Origin: Streptomyces sp. TG1A-60
GTDB lineage: Bacteria; Actinomycetota; Actinomycetes; Streptomycetales; Streptomycetaceae
Length of the DNA: 64,000 bases
NCBI RefSeq assembly: GCF_037201975.1
Contig: NZ_CP147520.1
Span: 1,860,001 to 1,924,000, forward strand
Direction of reading: 5' to 3'
Positions 17,752 to 26,023 of this stretch are shown piece after piece (the stretch's first letter is position 1; each line of letters opens with the position of its first letter). The position numbers and the translations under genes are program-made. The notes beneath the pieces are model-generated. The model saw only the letters and a program-made list of their open reading frames with translations, made no database searches and had not been told where the DNA came from.

Positions 17752-18480
17752 ATGAGCCTGCGCTTCGAGGAGATCGACTGGCAGCCGACACCGATCGGCG
17801 AGATCAGTCTGCGCCGGCGCCGCCACCCTGTCTCGGGAGACGACGTGTACGAGGTGAAGCTCGGCGACGAGTTCCTGATGTCCAGTCTCTTCACCAGCGG
17901 CGAGATCGCGCTCACCGAACTCGCCCTGGCGCAGTTGCCGGACACCGCACTGGACGTGGCCGTCGGCGGACTCGGACTCGGCTACACCGCCCAGGCCGCC
18001 CTGGACGACCCCCGGGTGCGCTCGCTGACCGTGATCGACGCGCTCGCCGAAGTCATCGACTGGCATCAGCGGCACCTGGTGCCCCTCGGAGCCCGGCTCA
18101 CGTCGGACGCCCGCTGCCGCCTGGTCCACGGCGACTTCTTCGCGCTGGCCGCCGACCCCGGCGGTCTGGACCCCGAGGAGCCGGGCCGCCGCTTCCACGC
18201 CGTCCTGCTGGACGTCGACCACTCACCGCGCCATGTGCTCCACCCGCGCCACGCGGCCCTGTACCAGCCCGCCGGGCTCCGCGCCCTCGCCGGCCACCTC
18301 CACCCGGGCGGGGTGTTCGCCCTGTGGTCGAACGACCCGCCCGACGAGCAGTTCGCCTCCGCGCTCACGGCCGTCTTCGCACAGGCAGCGGCCCATGTCG
18401 TCGACTTCGACAACCCCCTGCAAGGCGGTACCTCGACCAACACCGTCTACCTGGCCGGCAAGGCGCCGGACGGGCCGTAG
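17752..18480 (+). CDS. Spermidine synthase-like methyltransferase-fold protein
   Basis: This 242-residue protein has a short N-terminal beta region followed by a Rossmann fold: DVAVGGLGLGYTAQAAL, VIDALAEVIDWH, and the acidic strand FHAVLLDVDHSP. The last is the place of the catalytic Asp in spermine/spermidine synthases. Many actinomycete members lack proof of aminopropyl transfer, so the substrate is uncertain. The start is supported by AGAAAGGTGA eight bases upstream. It follows RNase J by 100 bp and may be co-transcribed. Confidence 0.78.
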   Translation: MSLRFEEIDWQPTPIGEISLRRRRHPVSGDDVYEVKLGDEFLMSSLFTSGEIALTELALAQLPDTALDVAVGGLGLGYTAQAALDDPRVRSLTVIDALAEVIDWHQRHLVPLGARLTSDARCRLVHGDFFALAADPGGLDPEEPGRRFHAVLLDVDHSPRHVLHPRHAALYQPAGLRALAGHLHPGGVFALWSNDPPDEQFASALTAVFAQAAAHVVDFDNPLQGGTSTNTVYLAGKAPDGP

Positions 18481-18981
18481 GAGGAACTCGGCGGGCGAGG
18501 CGGCTGCCGCTCACGTACCGCCGAACAGCCGCTCCGGTGGTGGCCCAGCGTCTCCAGGCCCTCCGCGAGAAGATCGGCGGCGAGTGCGGGGGCTGCCCAT
18601 CGGTGCAGTTCAGAAGCCTCGCTGCGGTCTCTGACCCAGCGGCTTGCAAGCATCCTCTCTACGCGGTGAAGCGGATAGTCCCGGCCTTCGCGTGGTCCGA
18701 GCAGCGGCCCGCGGTACGCCGGCCTGCCACACCGAGGCCGCCGCCGAGACGGGCGGCTCCGGCGAGTGGGCGGGACACGTCCTCAAGAACTGACAACGCG
18801 GCAGCCGAACGGAGCAGCCGCCCTCGACGGCCGAACCCCGGGCTCTTCCCAGGGCTTAAAGGGATATGCAACGGGAAATGATGATCCCCGAACGGTTGTC
18901 CGAGTGGCTGCCGACGCTCCACGGCGGTGTCGCTCGGCCGCCTGGGGCTGCGGCAGCCCCTGCACGGGGAGGGGCCCTGCC
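18481..18981. other. Gap with possible degraded coding fragment
   Basis: On the minus strand around 18540-18650 a short frame reads SEASELHRWAAPALAADLLAEGLETLG, which has amino-acid-like composition. It is not preceded by a start with a ribosome site and is followed by noise. It may be a remnant. Nothing else was recognised; the promoter of the PLP cluster should lie in the right part. Confidence 0.35.
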
Positions 18982-20471
18982 GTGCGTGCGCCCTTGTACC
19001 TCCAGCCTCGGCTGGAGCCACCGCTCGACTCGCTGCTGGATGCCGCGTCCTTTCTGCACTCCCTCGTCGACGCCCTGGGCTCACCGCTCAACGTGCTGCT
19101 GCCCGACCGGATCGTCGAGAACGCCGCAGGGTTCCGCGGCGTCTACCACAAGCATCACCTCACCGGCCGGGTCTACTTCGCGCACAAGGCGAACCAGGCG
19201 TACAGCCTGGCGCGGCGGCTGACGGCGACCGACCCGGCCTCGGTCGGCATCGACGTCGCCTCGCTGGACGAGCTGCGACACGCGCTGGGGTGCGGCTTCA
19301 CCCCCGACCGGATCATGGCCACGGGTCCCAAGGACCCGGAGTTCCTGTGGCTGGCCGCCCGCACCGGCGCCTGCGTGAACATCGACGCGCACGCCGAGCT
19401 CGACCAACTCGCCCGGCTGATACGGAAGTACGATCTGCCTCGGACGGACATCCTGCTGCGGCTGTCGGAGTTCGAGGCCTCCGACTCCGCCGCGTCGGGC
19501 ACGAAGGTGCTCTTCCGGCGCAGCCGCTTCGGCTCACCCGTGCGGGAGCTCGACGCCCTGCTCGACACGGTCGAGCGGCACCAGGACGCCGTCCGGTTGA
19601 CCGGGGTGGCCTACCACCTGGACACCACCGGGCTCACGGAGAAGGCCGTCGCACTGGAGAGCTGCATCACGGTCATGGACGAATGCCGCGCCCGCGGCAT
19701 GGAACCCCGTGTCATCGACATCGGCGGCGGCTTCGGAGTCGGCTATGTCGCCGACGCCGGTCAGTGGGAGCGCTACACCACCGAACTCACCGAGGCCGTG
19801 CTCGGGACCCGTCCGGCCCTGACCTGGCGCGGCCATGGCTACGGACTGCGGAACGAGGGCGGCACCCTGCGCGGAGCCCCGGCGCTCTACCCGGCCCACC
19901 GTCCCACCGCCGGGCCGGGATACCTCGACGAACTGCTGGCCCACCCCGCCCCCTCCTCGGGCCGCCCGCTCGCCACCCTCCTCCTGGAGCACCTCCACGA
20001 CCTCGTCTGCGAACCGGGCAGGGCACTCGTCGACCAGTGCGGACTGTCACTGGCGCGGGTGCTCGACGTGCGCCGTACCGGCCGGGACCCGGGTGACGTC
20101 CTGGTGCGCCTCGGCATGAACGCCGGTGACATGAGCCTGGAGGAGCACGGCGTCCTCGTGGATCCGGTCCTCCTCCCCGTTCCGGAGCGCAAAGGGATGA
20201 CGACGGGCCGGTGGGGGTCTTCCTGGCCGGCAATCTGTGCCTGGAGGCCGATCTGATCACGCGACGCAAGGTCTTCCTGCCCCGGCTGCCCCGCGCGGGC
20301 GACCTGCTGGCCTTCGCGAACACCGCCGGTTACGCGATGGACTTCCACGCCCACCGTGCGCAGCGGCAGCCGGTCGCGCGGACCGTCGCCGTCACCCGGG
20401 AGGAAACCTCCTGGCGTTGGTGCCTGGACGAGGAGTACTGGCCGATCACGCGAGGGGAACCCGTTTCATGA
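18982..20471 (+). pseudogene. Frameshifted PLP-dependent decarboxylase (ODC/DapDC fold, Y4yA-like)
   Basis: The GTG start at 18982 is preceded by GGGGAGGGG. The frame encodes an alanine-racemase-fold PLP enzyme: PLP lysine in VYFAHKANQAYSLA, the glycine-rich HVIDIGGGFGVGY-type block and EPGRALVDQCG. At ~20190-20200 (AAAGGGATGA) the frame changes. The last ~85 residues (GVFLAGNLCLEADLITRRKVFLP...TSWRWCLDEEYWPI) continue in the next frame to 20471. One extra G would restore a ~496-residue protein. Either the gene carries a real one-base deletion or this is a sequence error. It overlaps the next gene by ATGA. Family name from memory. Confidence 0.75.
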
Positions 20472-21811
20472 GGTACGACAGCATCACGGAGGCCATCGGC
20501 AACACACCGCTGGTGCGGATCGATCCGGCCGTACACGGCCTGCGCCACATCGATCTGTACGCCAAGCTGGAGATGCTCAACCCCTTCGGCTCGGTCAAGG
20601 ACCGGGCCGCGTGGAACATGGCCGGCCCCGGTCTCGCCTCGGCGGCTGAGCGCGGTGCGACGGTGGTGGAGCTGTCGAGCGGCAACACGGCGAAGGCCCT
20701 CGCCCTGCTCGCGGGGATGCACGGCCTCAGGTTCAAGAGCGTCACCAACCGGATGCGGGTGCCGGAGATCAAGGAGCTTCTTCTGCTGCTGGGTGCGGAG
20801 ATCGAGGAGTTGCCGGGGCAGAGCGAGTGCCTGGACCCGACCGCCACGGACGACCCGCTGACCCGCTTCCACCAGGCGCTCGCCGAGGACGGGAGCGCGT
20901 ATCTGCACACCGACCAGTACTTCAACCCGCGCAACACCGAGGCCCATGTGACGGGCACCGGGCAGGAGATCGTCAAGGACCTGGACGGGCGGGCTCCGGA
21001 CTGGTTCATCGCGTGCGTGGGCACGGCCGGCTCCTCCACCGGTGTCGCCCGGGCGCTGCGCGAACAGGACTCCGGGGTAGCGGTGGTCGGGCTCGTCGCC
21101 CACAAGTCGGACTTCATCCCCGGCATCCGCACCATCGACGAGGTGCACCAGGTGGGCCTGTTCGACCCGGCGACGTACGACACGATCGAGTCGGTGACCG
21201 CCGACGAGGCCATCGACGGGATGCTGACGCTGATCCGCCGCTGCGGGCTGCTGGCCGGACCCACGGGTGGCGCCGCCTACCACGGCGCCGTGCGCCGCCT
21301 CCGTACGGTGGACGCGGAACTGACGGAGGCGGGGGCGGCGGGGCGCCGGACGGCGGTCTTCATCGTCTGCGACCGTGCCGAGAGCTACCTCAGTTACGTA
21401 CGGCAGCGCCGTCCCGAGCTTCTGGGCCGGCCGCCCCGGAAGAACTCCGCGGCGGCCCTCTCCGACGCCGAGGTGCGAGCGGAGGCCGCGGTCGTCGACG
21501 CGGCGGACGCTCGCCGATGGATCGAGGACGGTCAGCCGCGCCCCCTCGTGGTCGACCTGCGCGGTCCGCACGCGTACGCCGCGCTGCACATCGACGGCTC
21601 GGTCAATATCGCCGACGAGCTGTTCGACGAGCTCGTGCGCGGCGGCCTGCCGTTCAGCAAACGGCAGCCGGTGCTGCTGGCGTGCCCGGTCGGCGAGAAG
21701 TCGGCTCGCTATGCCGCGCTGCTGACGCGCATGGGCCATCCCGACGTGCGCAGTCTGTCCGGTGGGATCGTCGCGTGGCGTGACGCCGGCGCCCCGCTGG
21801 TGAGGGACTGA
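20468..21811 (+). CDS. Cysteine synthase-like PLP enzyme fused to rhodanese domain
   Basis: This is a 447-residue two-domain protein. Residues ~1-320 are a fold-type II PLP synthase with the PLP lysine in NPFGSVKDRAAW and the substrate loop ELSSGNTAKALALLAG (the cysteine-synthase SGNTG motif with A for G). Residues ~345-447 are a rhodanese with the candidate sulfur-carrying cysteine in VLLACPVGEKSARYA. The joining of a beta-replacement enzyme to a sulfurtransferase suggests that persulfide sulfur is delivered to, or taken from, an amino-acid product. It is the second gene of the PLP cluster and is coupled by ATGA to the decarboxylase. Confidence 0.85.
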   Translation: MRYDSITEAIGNTPLVRIDPAVHGLRHIDLYAKLEMLNPFGSVKDRAAWNMAGPGLASAAERGATVVELSSGNTAKALALLAGMHGLRFKSVTNRMRVPEIKELLLLLGAEIEELPGQSECLDPTATDDPLTRFHQALAEDGSAYLHTDQYFNPRNTEAHVTGTGQEIVKDLDGRAPDWFIACVGTAGSSTGVARALREQDSGVAVVGLVAHKSDFIPGIRTIDEVHQVGLFDPATYDTIESVTADEAIDGMLTLIRRCGLLAGPTGGAAYHGAVRRLRTVDAELTEAGAAGRRTAVFIVCDRAESYLSYVRQRRPELLGRPPRKNSAAALSDAEVRAEAAVVDAADARRWIEDGQPRPLVVDLRGPHAYAALHIDGSVNIADELFDELVRGGLPFSKRQPVLLACPVGEKSARYAALLTRMGHPDVRSLSGGIVAWRDAGAPLVRD

Positions 21812-21815
21812 CGCC

Positions 21816-23018
21816 ATGGCCGGCACCGACCTGACGGAACTGGCCGGGTGGCAGCGGGAGTTGCGGGCCCAGTTCCCCATCATCACCGCGCACCCCGACG
21901 TGGCCTACCTGGACAGCGCGGCCACCTCGCAGAAGCCGCGGGCCGTCCTGGACGCCGTACAGACGTATCTGACGACGGCGAACGCCAATGCCGGGCGCGG
22001 GAGTTACCCGTGGGCCAACCAGACGACGGCCTTGGTGGAACGGACCCGGCGGCGTGTCAAGGAGTTCCTCGGCGACCCCGATCCCGAGTGCTCGCGAGTC
22101 CACTTCACCAGCGGCACCACCGAAGGGCTGCGGACCGTCGCCCGCGACTGGCTCCCGGGCCGGCTCTCGCAGGGCGACGAGATCCTCGTTCCCTTCGCCG
22201 ACCACCGGGCGAACCTGGAACCCTGGCTGGAGGTCCGGCGGCTGCTGGCGGCGCGGGGCGTCACCGTGCACCTGCGCGAGCTGCCGTACCAGAAGTCGTC
22301 GGGCGACTACGACCACCGGGCGCTGGCCGAAGTCGTCGGCCCGCGCACCCGCTTCGTCGCCGCCACCCACGTCCACCATGTCTACGGCGGCGACATGAAC
22401 GTGCACCGCATCCGTGAGGCCGTCGGGCCGGACGTGCCGATCTGCCTGGACGCCGCCCAGAGCATCGGCCATCTCCCGGTGTCCGTGAACCGGCTCGACG
22501 TGGACTTCGTCGTCTTCTCCGGACACAAGGCGTTGGCCCTGCCCGGCTCCGGTGCCGTCTGGGCCCGCAACGCACCCGGGCGCGGCGGGGAGTTCCGGCC
22601 CGGCGGCTGGAGCGGCACCCCGAACACGGTGGGCATCGCCTCCCTGGGGGCCGCGCTCGACTGGCTGGACGCGGCGGACACCGAGCGGATCGCGCGCTGG
22701 ACCACCGCCCTGACCGCCCGGCTCACCGAGGGGCTCCGCCGTCTGGCCCCGTACGAGGTGCTGGGCTGTCAGGCCAGTCTGGCCGCCGACTCGGCCGCGC
22801 AGCGGCGCCACGGCATCGTCACCTTCCGGCACCGCGACATCCCGTCGGACGACCTGGGCTTCATCCTGTACAGCCACGGCATCATGGTGCGGGCCGACAA
22901 CCTGTGCCAGGCCGGTACGGACAAGCGGGACGGCTCGGTGCGGATCAGCCTGCACGTCTACAACACCGCGCAGGAGATCGACCGCCTGCTGAGCGTGCTG
23001 ACGACCCTGGAGCAGTAA
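21816..23018 (+). CDS. Class V aminotransferase, cysteine-desulfurase (SufS/Csd)-like
   Basis: This 400-residue fold-type I PLP protein shows AYLDSAATSQKP, FTSGTTEGLRTVA, CLDAAQSIGHLPV and the PLP lysine in FVVFSGHKALALPGSG. Near the C-terminus, VRADNLCQAG aligns with the SufS active-site-cysteine region, so desulfurase activity is plausible. It begins 4 bp after the rhodanese fusion and is in the same operon. There are no Fe-S scaffold genes nearby, so it more likely supplies sulfur to the neighbouring rhodanese than to Fe-S assembly. That pairing is inference. Confidence 0.83.
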   Translation: MAGTDLTELAGWQRELRAQFPIITAHPDVAYLDSAATSQKPRAVLDAVQTYLTTANANAGRGSYPWANQTTALVERTRRRVKEFLGDPDPECSRVHFTSGTTEGLRTVARDWLPGRLSQGDEILVPFADHRANLEPWLEVRRLLAARGVTVHLRELPYQKSSGDYDHRALAEVVGPRTRFVAATHVHHVYGGDMNVHRIREAVGPDVPICLDAAQSIGHLPVSVNRLDVDFVVFSGHKALALPGSGAVWARNAPGRGGEFRPGGWSGTPNTVGIASLGAALDWLDAADTERIARWTTALTARLTEGLRRLAPYEVLGCQASLAADSAAQRRHGIVTFRHRDIPSDDLGFILYSHGIMVRADNLCQAGTDKRDGSVRISLHVYNTAQEIDRLLSVLTTLEQ

Positions 23019-23024
23019 GGCGAA

Positions 23025-23039
23025 TGGAAACCGTTTCCA
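23025..23039. promoter_or_regulatory. Perfect 15-bp palindrome, possible LacI-type operator
   Basis: TGGAAACCGTTTCCA (7-1-7 perfect symmetry) lies right after the desulfurase stop and ~60 bp before the methyltransferase gene. It resembles LacI/GalR-type operators, but no LacI regulator is in the window. Confidence 0.45.
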
Positions 23040-23098
23040 ACAAGGGGTAGGTTCTGAGCCTACTCGGCGATGGAGAGACGGAAGAGGCGACGCGAAGC

Positions 23099-23869
23099 AT
23101 GGGCGTAAGCATGGACACGGCCAAGCTGTGGGTGGAGCGCTGGGAACTGCAGCAGCAGCACTACGCCATCGCCCGCGAGGAGCGGTTCACGGTCATCGCC
23201 GACGTCGTCGAACACGTCGTCGCGCACCAGGACCGGCCGTTGGTCCTCGACCTCGGCTGCGGACCGGGATCGCTGGCCTCCCGGCTCGTCGCGAGGCTGC
23301 CGGACGCGGAGGTCGTCGCCGTGGACATGGATCCGGTGCTCCTGGAGCTCGGCCGTGCCCATCACGCGGAAGCCGCCCGCTATGTGGACGCCGTGATCGG
23401 GGACAGCGGATGGACCGACGCCCTCGGCCTGGACCGCCCGCTGGACGCGGTCGTCTCGACGACAGCCCTCCACTACCTCTCGGAACGGACCCTGCTGCGG
23501 ACCTACCGTCGGCTGGAGAGCCTGCTGCGGCCGGGGGGCGCCCTCGTCAACGGCGACCACTTCGCCCCGGACGACCGGCGCTGCTCGGAACTCACCGCCT
23601 ATGTGGGGCGACGACGAGCCGAGCGGTCACGCACCCACGACCACGAGGACTGGGACGCCTGGTGGAGTGCGGCGGCCCAGGACCCGGAACTGACCGACCT
23701 GTTCGCCCAACGCGAGAAGCGCCAGGCGGCGCTCGCGAACCACGGCGGAAACGACAACGACCTGACGCTCACCCGCCACGCCGAACTCCTGGAGCAGTCG
23801 GGCTTTCGCGGCATCACCCCGGTCTGGCAGTGCGGCGACAGCCACGTCCTCGTCGCACTCAAGGGCTGA
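23099..23869 (+). CDS. SAM-dependent methyltransferase (class I)
   Basis: This 256-residue Rossmann methyltransferase has LVLDLGCGPGSLASRL (motif I), VVAVDMDP (motif II) and the later strand LDAVVSTTALHYLS followed by LLRPGGALVNGDHF. The substrate is unknown. It lies 80 bp after the PLP enzymes with a palindromic site between, so it could be a tailoring enzyme of the same small-molecule pathway. Two in-frame ATGs (23099, 23111) are possible; neither has a good ribosome site. Confidence 0.85.
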   Translation: MGVSMDTAKLWVERWELQQQHYAIAREERFTVIADVVEHVVAHQDRPLVLDLGCGPGSLASRLVARLPDAEVVAVDMDPVLLELGRAHHAEAARYVDAVIGDSGWTDALGLDRPLDAVVSTTALHYLSERTLLRTYRRLESLLRPGGALVNGDHFAPDDRRCSELTAYVGRRRAERSRTHDHEDWDAWWSAAAQDPELTDLFAQREKRQAALANHGGNDNDLTLTRHAELLEQSGFRGITPVWQCGDSHVLVALKG

Positions 23870-24244
23870 CCGGCCCCCTGGGGAGGACGTCGCCGGCGAC
23901 ACGGCCCGGCACCGGGGGGAATCGGTGTGCGCCTCCCGACGGCCCGACAGCGGGCGTCCGGCGGACTCCGAAGCCGTCGGGGAGTGGGCCGAACGCGTCA
24001 CCGCCGACGCCTGAGGCGGCCCGGCAAGCCCGTCGGAGTCGGGCCGGGACACCACGACACGCCGGGCCGGGCCGGGCCGGCACGAGCCGAAGGCGGGCGT
24101 ACGCAGCCGCAGGGACTCCACGAGCACGGCACCGCCCTCGTTCACCGGCCCGTCCGCACCGGACCCGGCGGCTGTCCCTCACAGTCGCAGCCGCAGCCGT
24201 CCGGCAGACGCGTCAGGAGGATTCCGCACGCTCCAGCACGGGGC
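23870..24244. other. Gap between convergent genes
   Basis: The 375 bp between the convergent methyltransferase and ABC genes contain no supported gene and only short GC-rich inverted repeats, including a 12-bp palindrome GTCGCCGGCGAC. Confidence 0.45.
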
Positions 24245-26023
24245 TCAGGGTGGCGTGAGGGTCAGCACGCGGTTGAGCGCGCCGTCGGGGCGGGTGGTCA
24301 GGTCGTCCCAGGTACCCACCTCCGCGATGCGGCCGGATTCCAGGACGGCGATACGGTCCGCGCGACGGATGGTGGCGGGGCGGTGTGCGATGACGATGGT
24401 CGTACGGCTGCCTGACGCGAGCGCGGTGGCGAGCTGGGCGTCGCCGGCGTTGTCCAGGTGGGCGGTGGTCTCGTCCAGCACGAGGACCCTGGGCCCGGCC
24501 AGCAGGGCGCGGGCGAGGGCGATACGGGCGCGCTGGCCGCCGGAGAGGGTGGAGCCGCGCTCCCCGACAGGGGAGTCCATGGGGGCGATCCCGTCGACGC
24601 CGCACAGCCGGGCGGTTTCGGCCAGGAGGTCGTCGTTCGCGTCCGGCGCGGCGAGGCGCAGGTTCTCGGCGAGGGTGCCGTGGAAGAGGGGGGTGTCCTG
24701 CCCCACGACGGCGACGGCGCGGCGCAGTTCGGCGTCGGCCACGTCACGGAGGTCGACGGGGTCGCCGTCGCGGGGCACCAGCTGGACCGCTCCCTCGGAC
24801 GGGTCCCAGAAACGGGCCAGCAGGTGGGCGCAGGTCGACTTGCCCGCCCCCGAGACACCGACCAGGGCGAGGGTCTGCCCCGCGGGAACCGTCAGCTCGA
24901 CCGCGTCCAGCACGGGCCGGCCCCCGTAGTCGAAGCTCACCTTGTGCAGCCGGACGCCCAGCGGGCCCGGTGGGATCGGGCGGGGTGAGGCGGGCAGCGG
25001 GGCGAGAGCGGGGGCTTTCACCGCCGCGTCGACGCGGGCGGCGGCGGCGCGCAGGCCGACGGCCCGGCTCAGGGCCCTGGCCGACTCGGCGACCGGCCCG
25101 AGCACCGACAGTGCCAGCGTCATCGCCGCCGGGGCCCACGCGCCGTGCAGGCGCCCGGAGGTCACGGACTGCGCGGCTGCGGCCACCACGCCGAGGACCG
25201 CGAGCACGATGAGCAGATCGCGGACGGCGGCGGCCATGGCTTCCCAGGTGGCCTCGGCCCGCTGTGCCTCGCCCACCCGCCGGCCCTGCTCGGCGAGACG
25301 GCCGCGCCGCTCGGCCAGCCCCCCGAAGGCGAGCAGTTCGCGCAGCCCGTCGACGGTCTCCACGGTGTCGGCCGACAGCTTCGCGGTGGCCGCCCGCGCG
25401 CGGGCCCCGCGCGTGGCGCGTTCCCGCGCGTCCGCGAAGGGAGCCACGGCGAGCAGTGCGGCGACCGGCAGCACCGCCGCCAGCAGCCACGCCTCCGCCG
25501 TCGCCAGCACCGCGGCCCCACCGGTGAACACCACGCCAGAGGCCAGGAGTTGGGCCGTGGTGTGGGCGTAGAAGAACTCCAGCGCCTCCACGTCGGCCAT
25601 CGCGGTGGCGGCCAGGTCCCCGCTGCGCCGGCCCGCCACGCGGGCGGGCGCGCCGCGGGCGAGCCCGTCGAAGACCCGCACACGCAGCTCGGCCAGTACC
25701 CGGTAGGCCAGGTCGTGGGAGAGGTCCATCTCGCGCCAGGTCATCAGGGCGCGTACGAGGACGAGGGCGACCAGCGCGGTGACCGTGCCGGGCGAGGGGG
25801 CGCGGTCCTCGATGACGGCGGTTCCGACGCTGTGCGCGGCCAGCGTCAGCAGCGCCACCAGAGAGCCCTGTTCGACGAGCGCGGCGGCGCAGGTGCGGGC
25901 CATCATGACCCGGTGCCCGGCGAGGGCGGGCAGCAGGGCACGCAGTGAGCCTCGCGGGGGCACGGACTCGTCGGTGGTGCCGCCCGGCGTCACGTCGGCA
26001 TCGGCGTCGATGGTGCTGCTCAT
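24245..26023 (-). CDS. ABC transporter fused permease/ATPase, CydC-like (exporter subunit 2)
   Basis: This 592-residue type-I exporter half has six hydrophobic segments in residues ~35-310, then a nucleotide-binding domain with Walker A GVSGAGKST, signature LSGGQ, Walker B VLVLDE and the H-loop IAHR. It is last in the RiPP operon and overlaps the preceding half-transporter by ATGA. The pair probably forms a heterodimer. The layout resembles CydDC, but no cytochrome bd genes are nearby; export of the modified peptide or its precursor is the likelier role, by context. Confidence 0.85.
   Translation of the reverse strand: MSSTIDADADVTPGGTTDESVPPRGSLRALLPALAGHRVMMARTCAAALVEQGSLVALLTLAAHSVGTAVIEDRAPSPGTVTALVALVLVRALMTWREMDLSHDLAYRVLAELRVRVFDGLARGAPARVAGRRSGDLAATAMADVEALEFFYAHTTAQLLASGVVFTGGAAVLATAEAWLLAAVLPVAALLAVAPFADARERATRGARARAATAKLSADTVETVDGLRELLAFGGLAERRGRLAEQGRRVGEAQRAEATWEAMAAAVRDLLIVLAVLGVVAAAAQSVTSGRLHGAWAPAAMTLALSVLGPVAESARALSRAVGLRAAAARVDAAVKAPALAPLPASPRPIPPGPLGVRLHKVSFDYGGRPVLDAVELTVPAGQTLALVGVSGAGKSTCAHLLARFWDPSEGAVQLVPRDGDPVDLRDVADAELRRAVAVVGQDTPLFHGTLAENLRLAAPDANDDLLAETARLCGVDGIAPMDSPVGERGSTLSGGQRARIALARALLAGPRVLVLDETTAHLDNAGDAQLATALASGSRTTIVIAHRPATIRRADRIAVLESGRIAEVGTWDDLTTRPDGALNRVLTLTPP

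Noticed and set aside
20185..20215. Programmed -1 ribosomal frameshift in the decarboxylase gene
   Set aside because: The zero-frame codons CGC AAA GGG do not form an X-XXY-YYZ slippery site and no strong stem-loop follows at the right distance.
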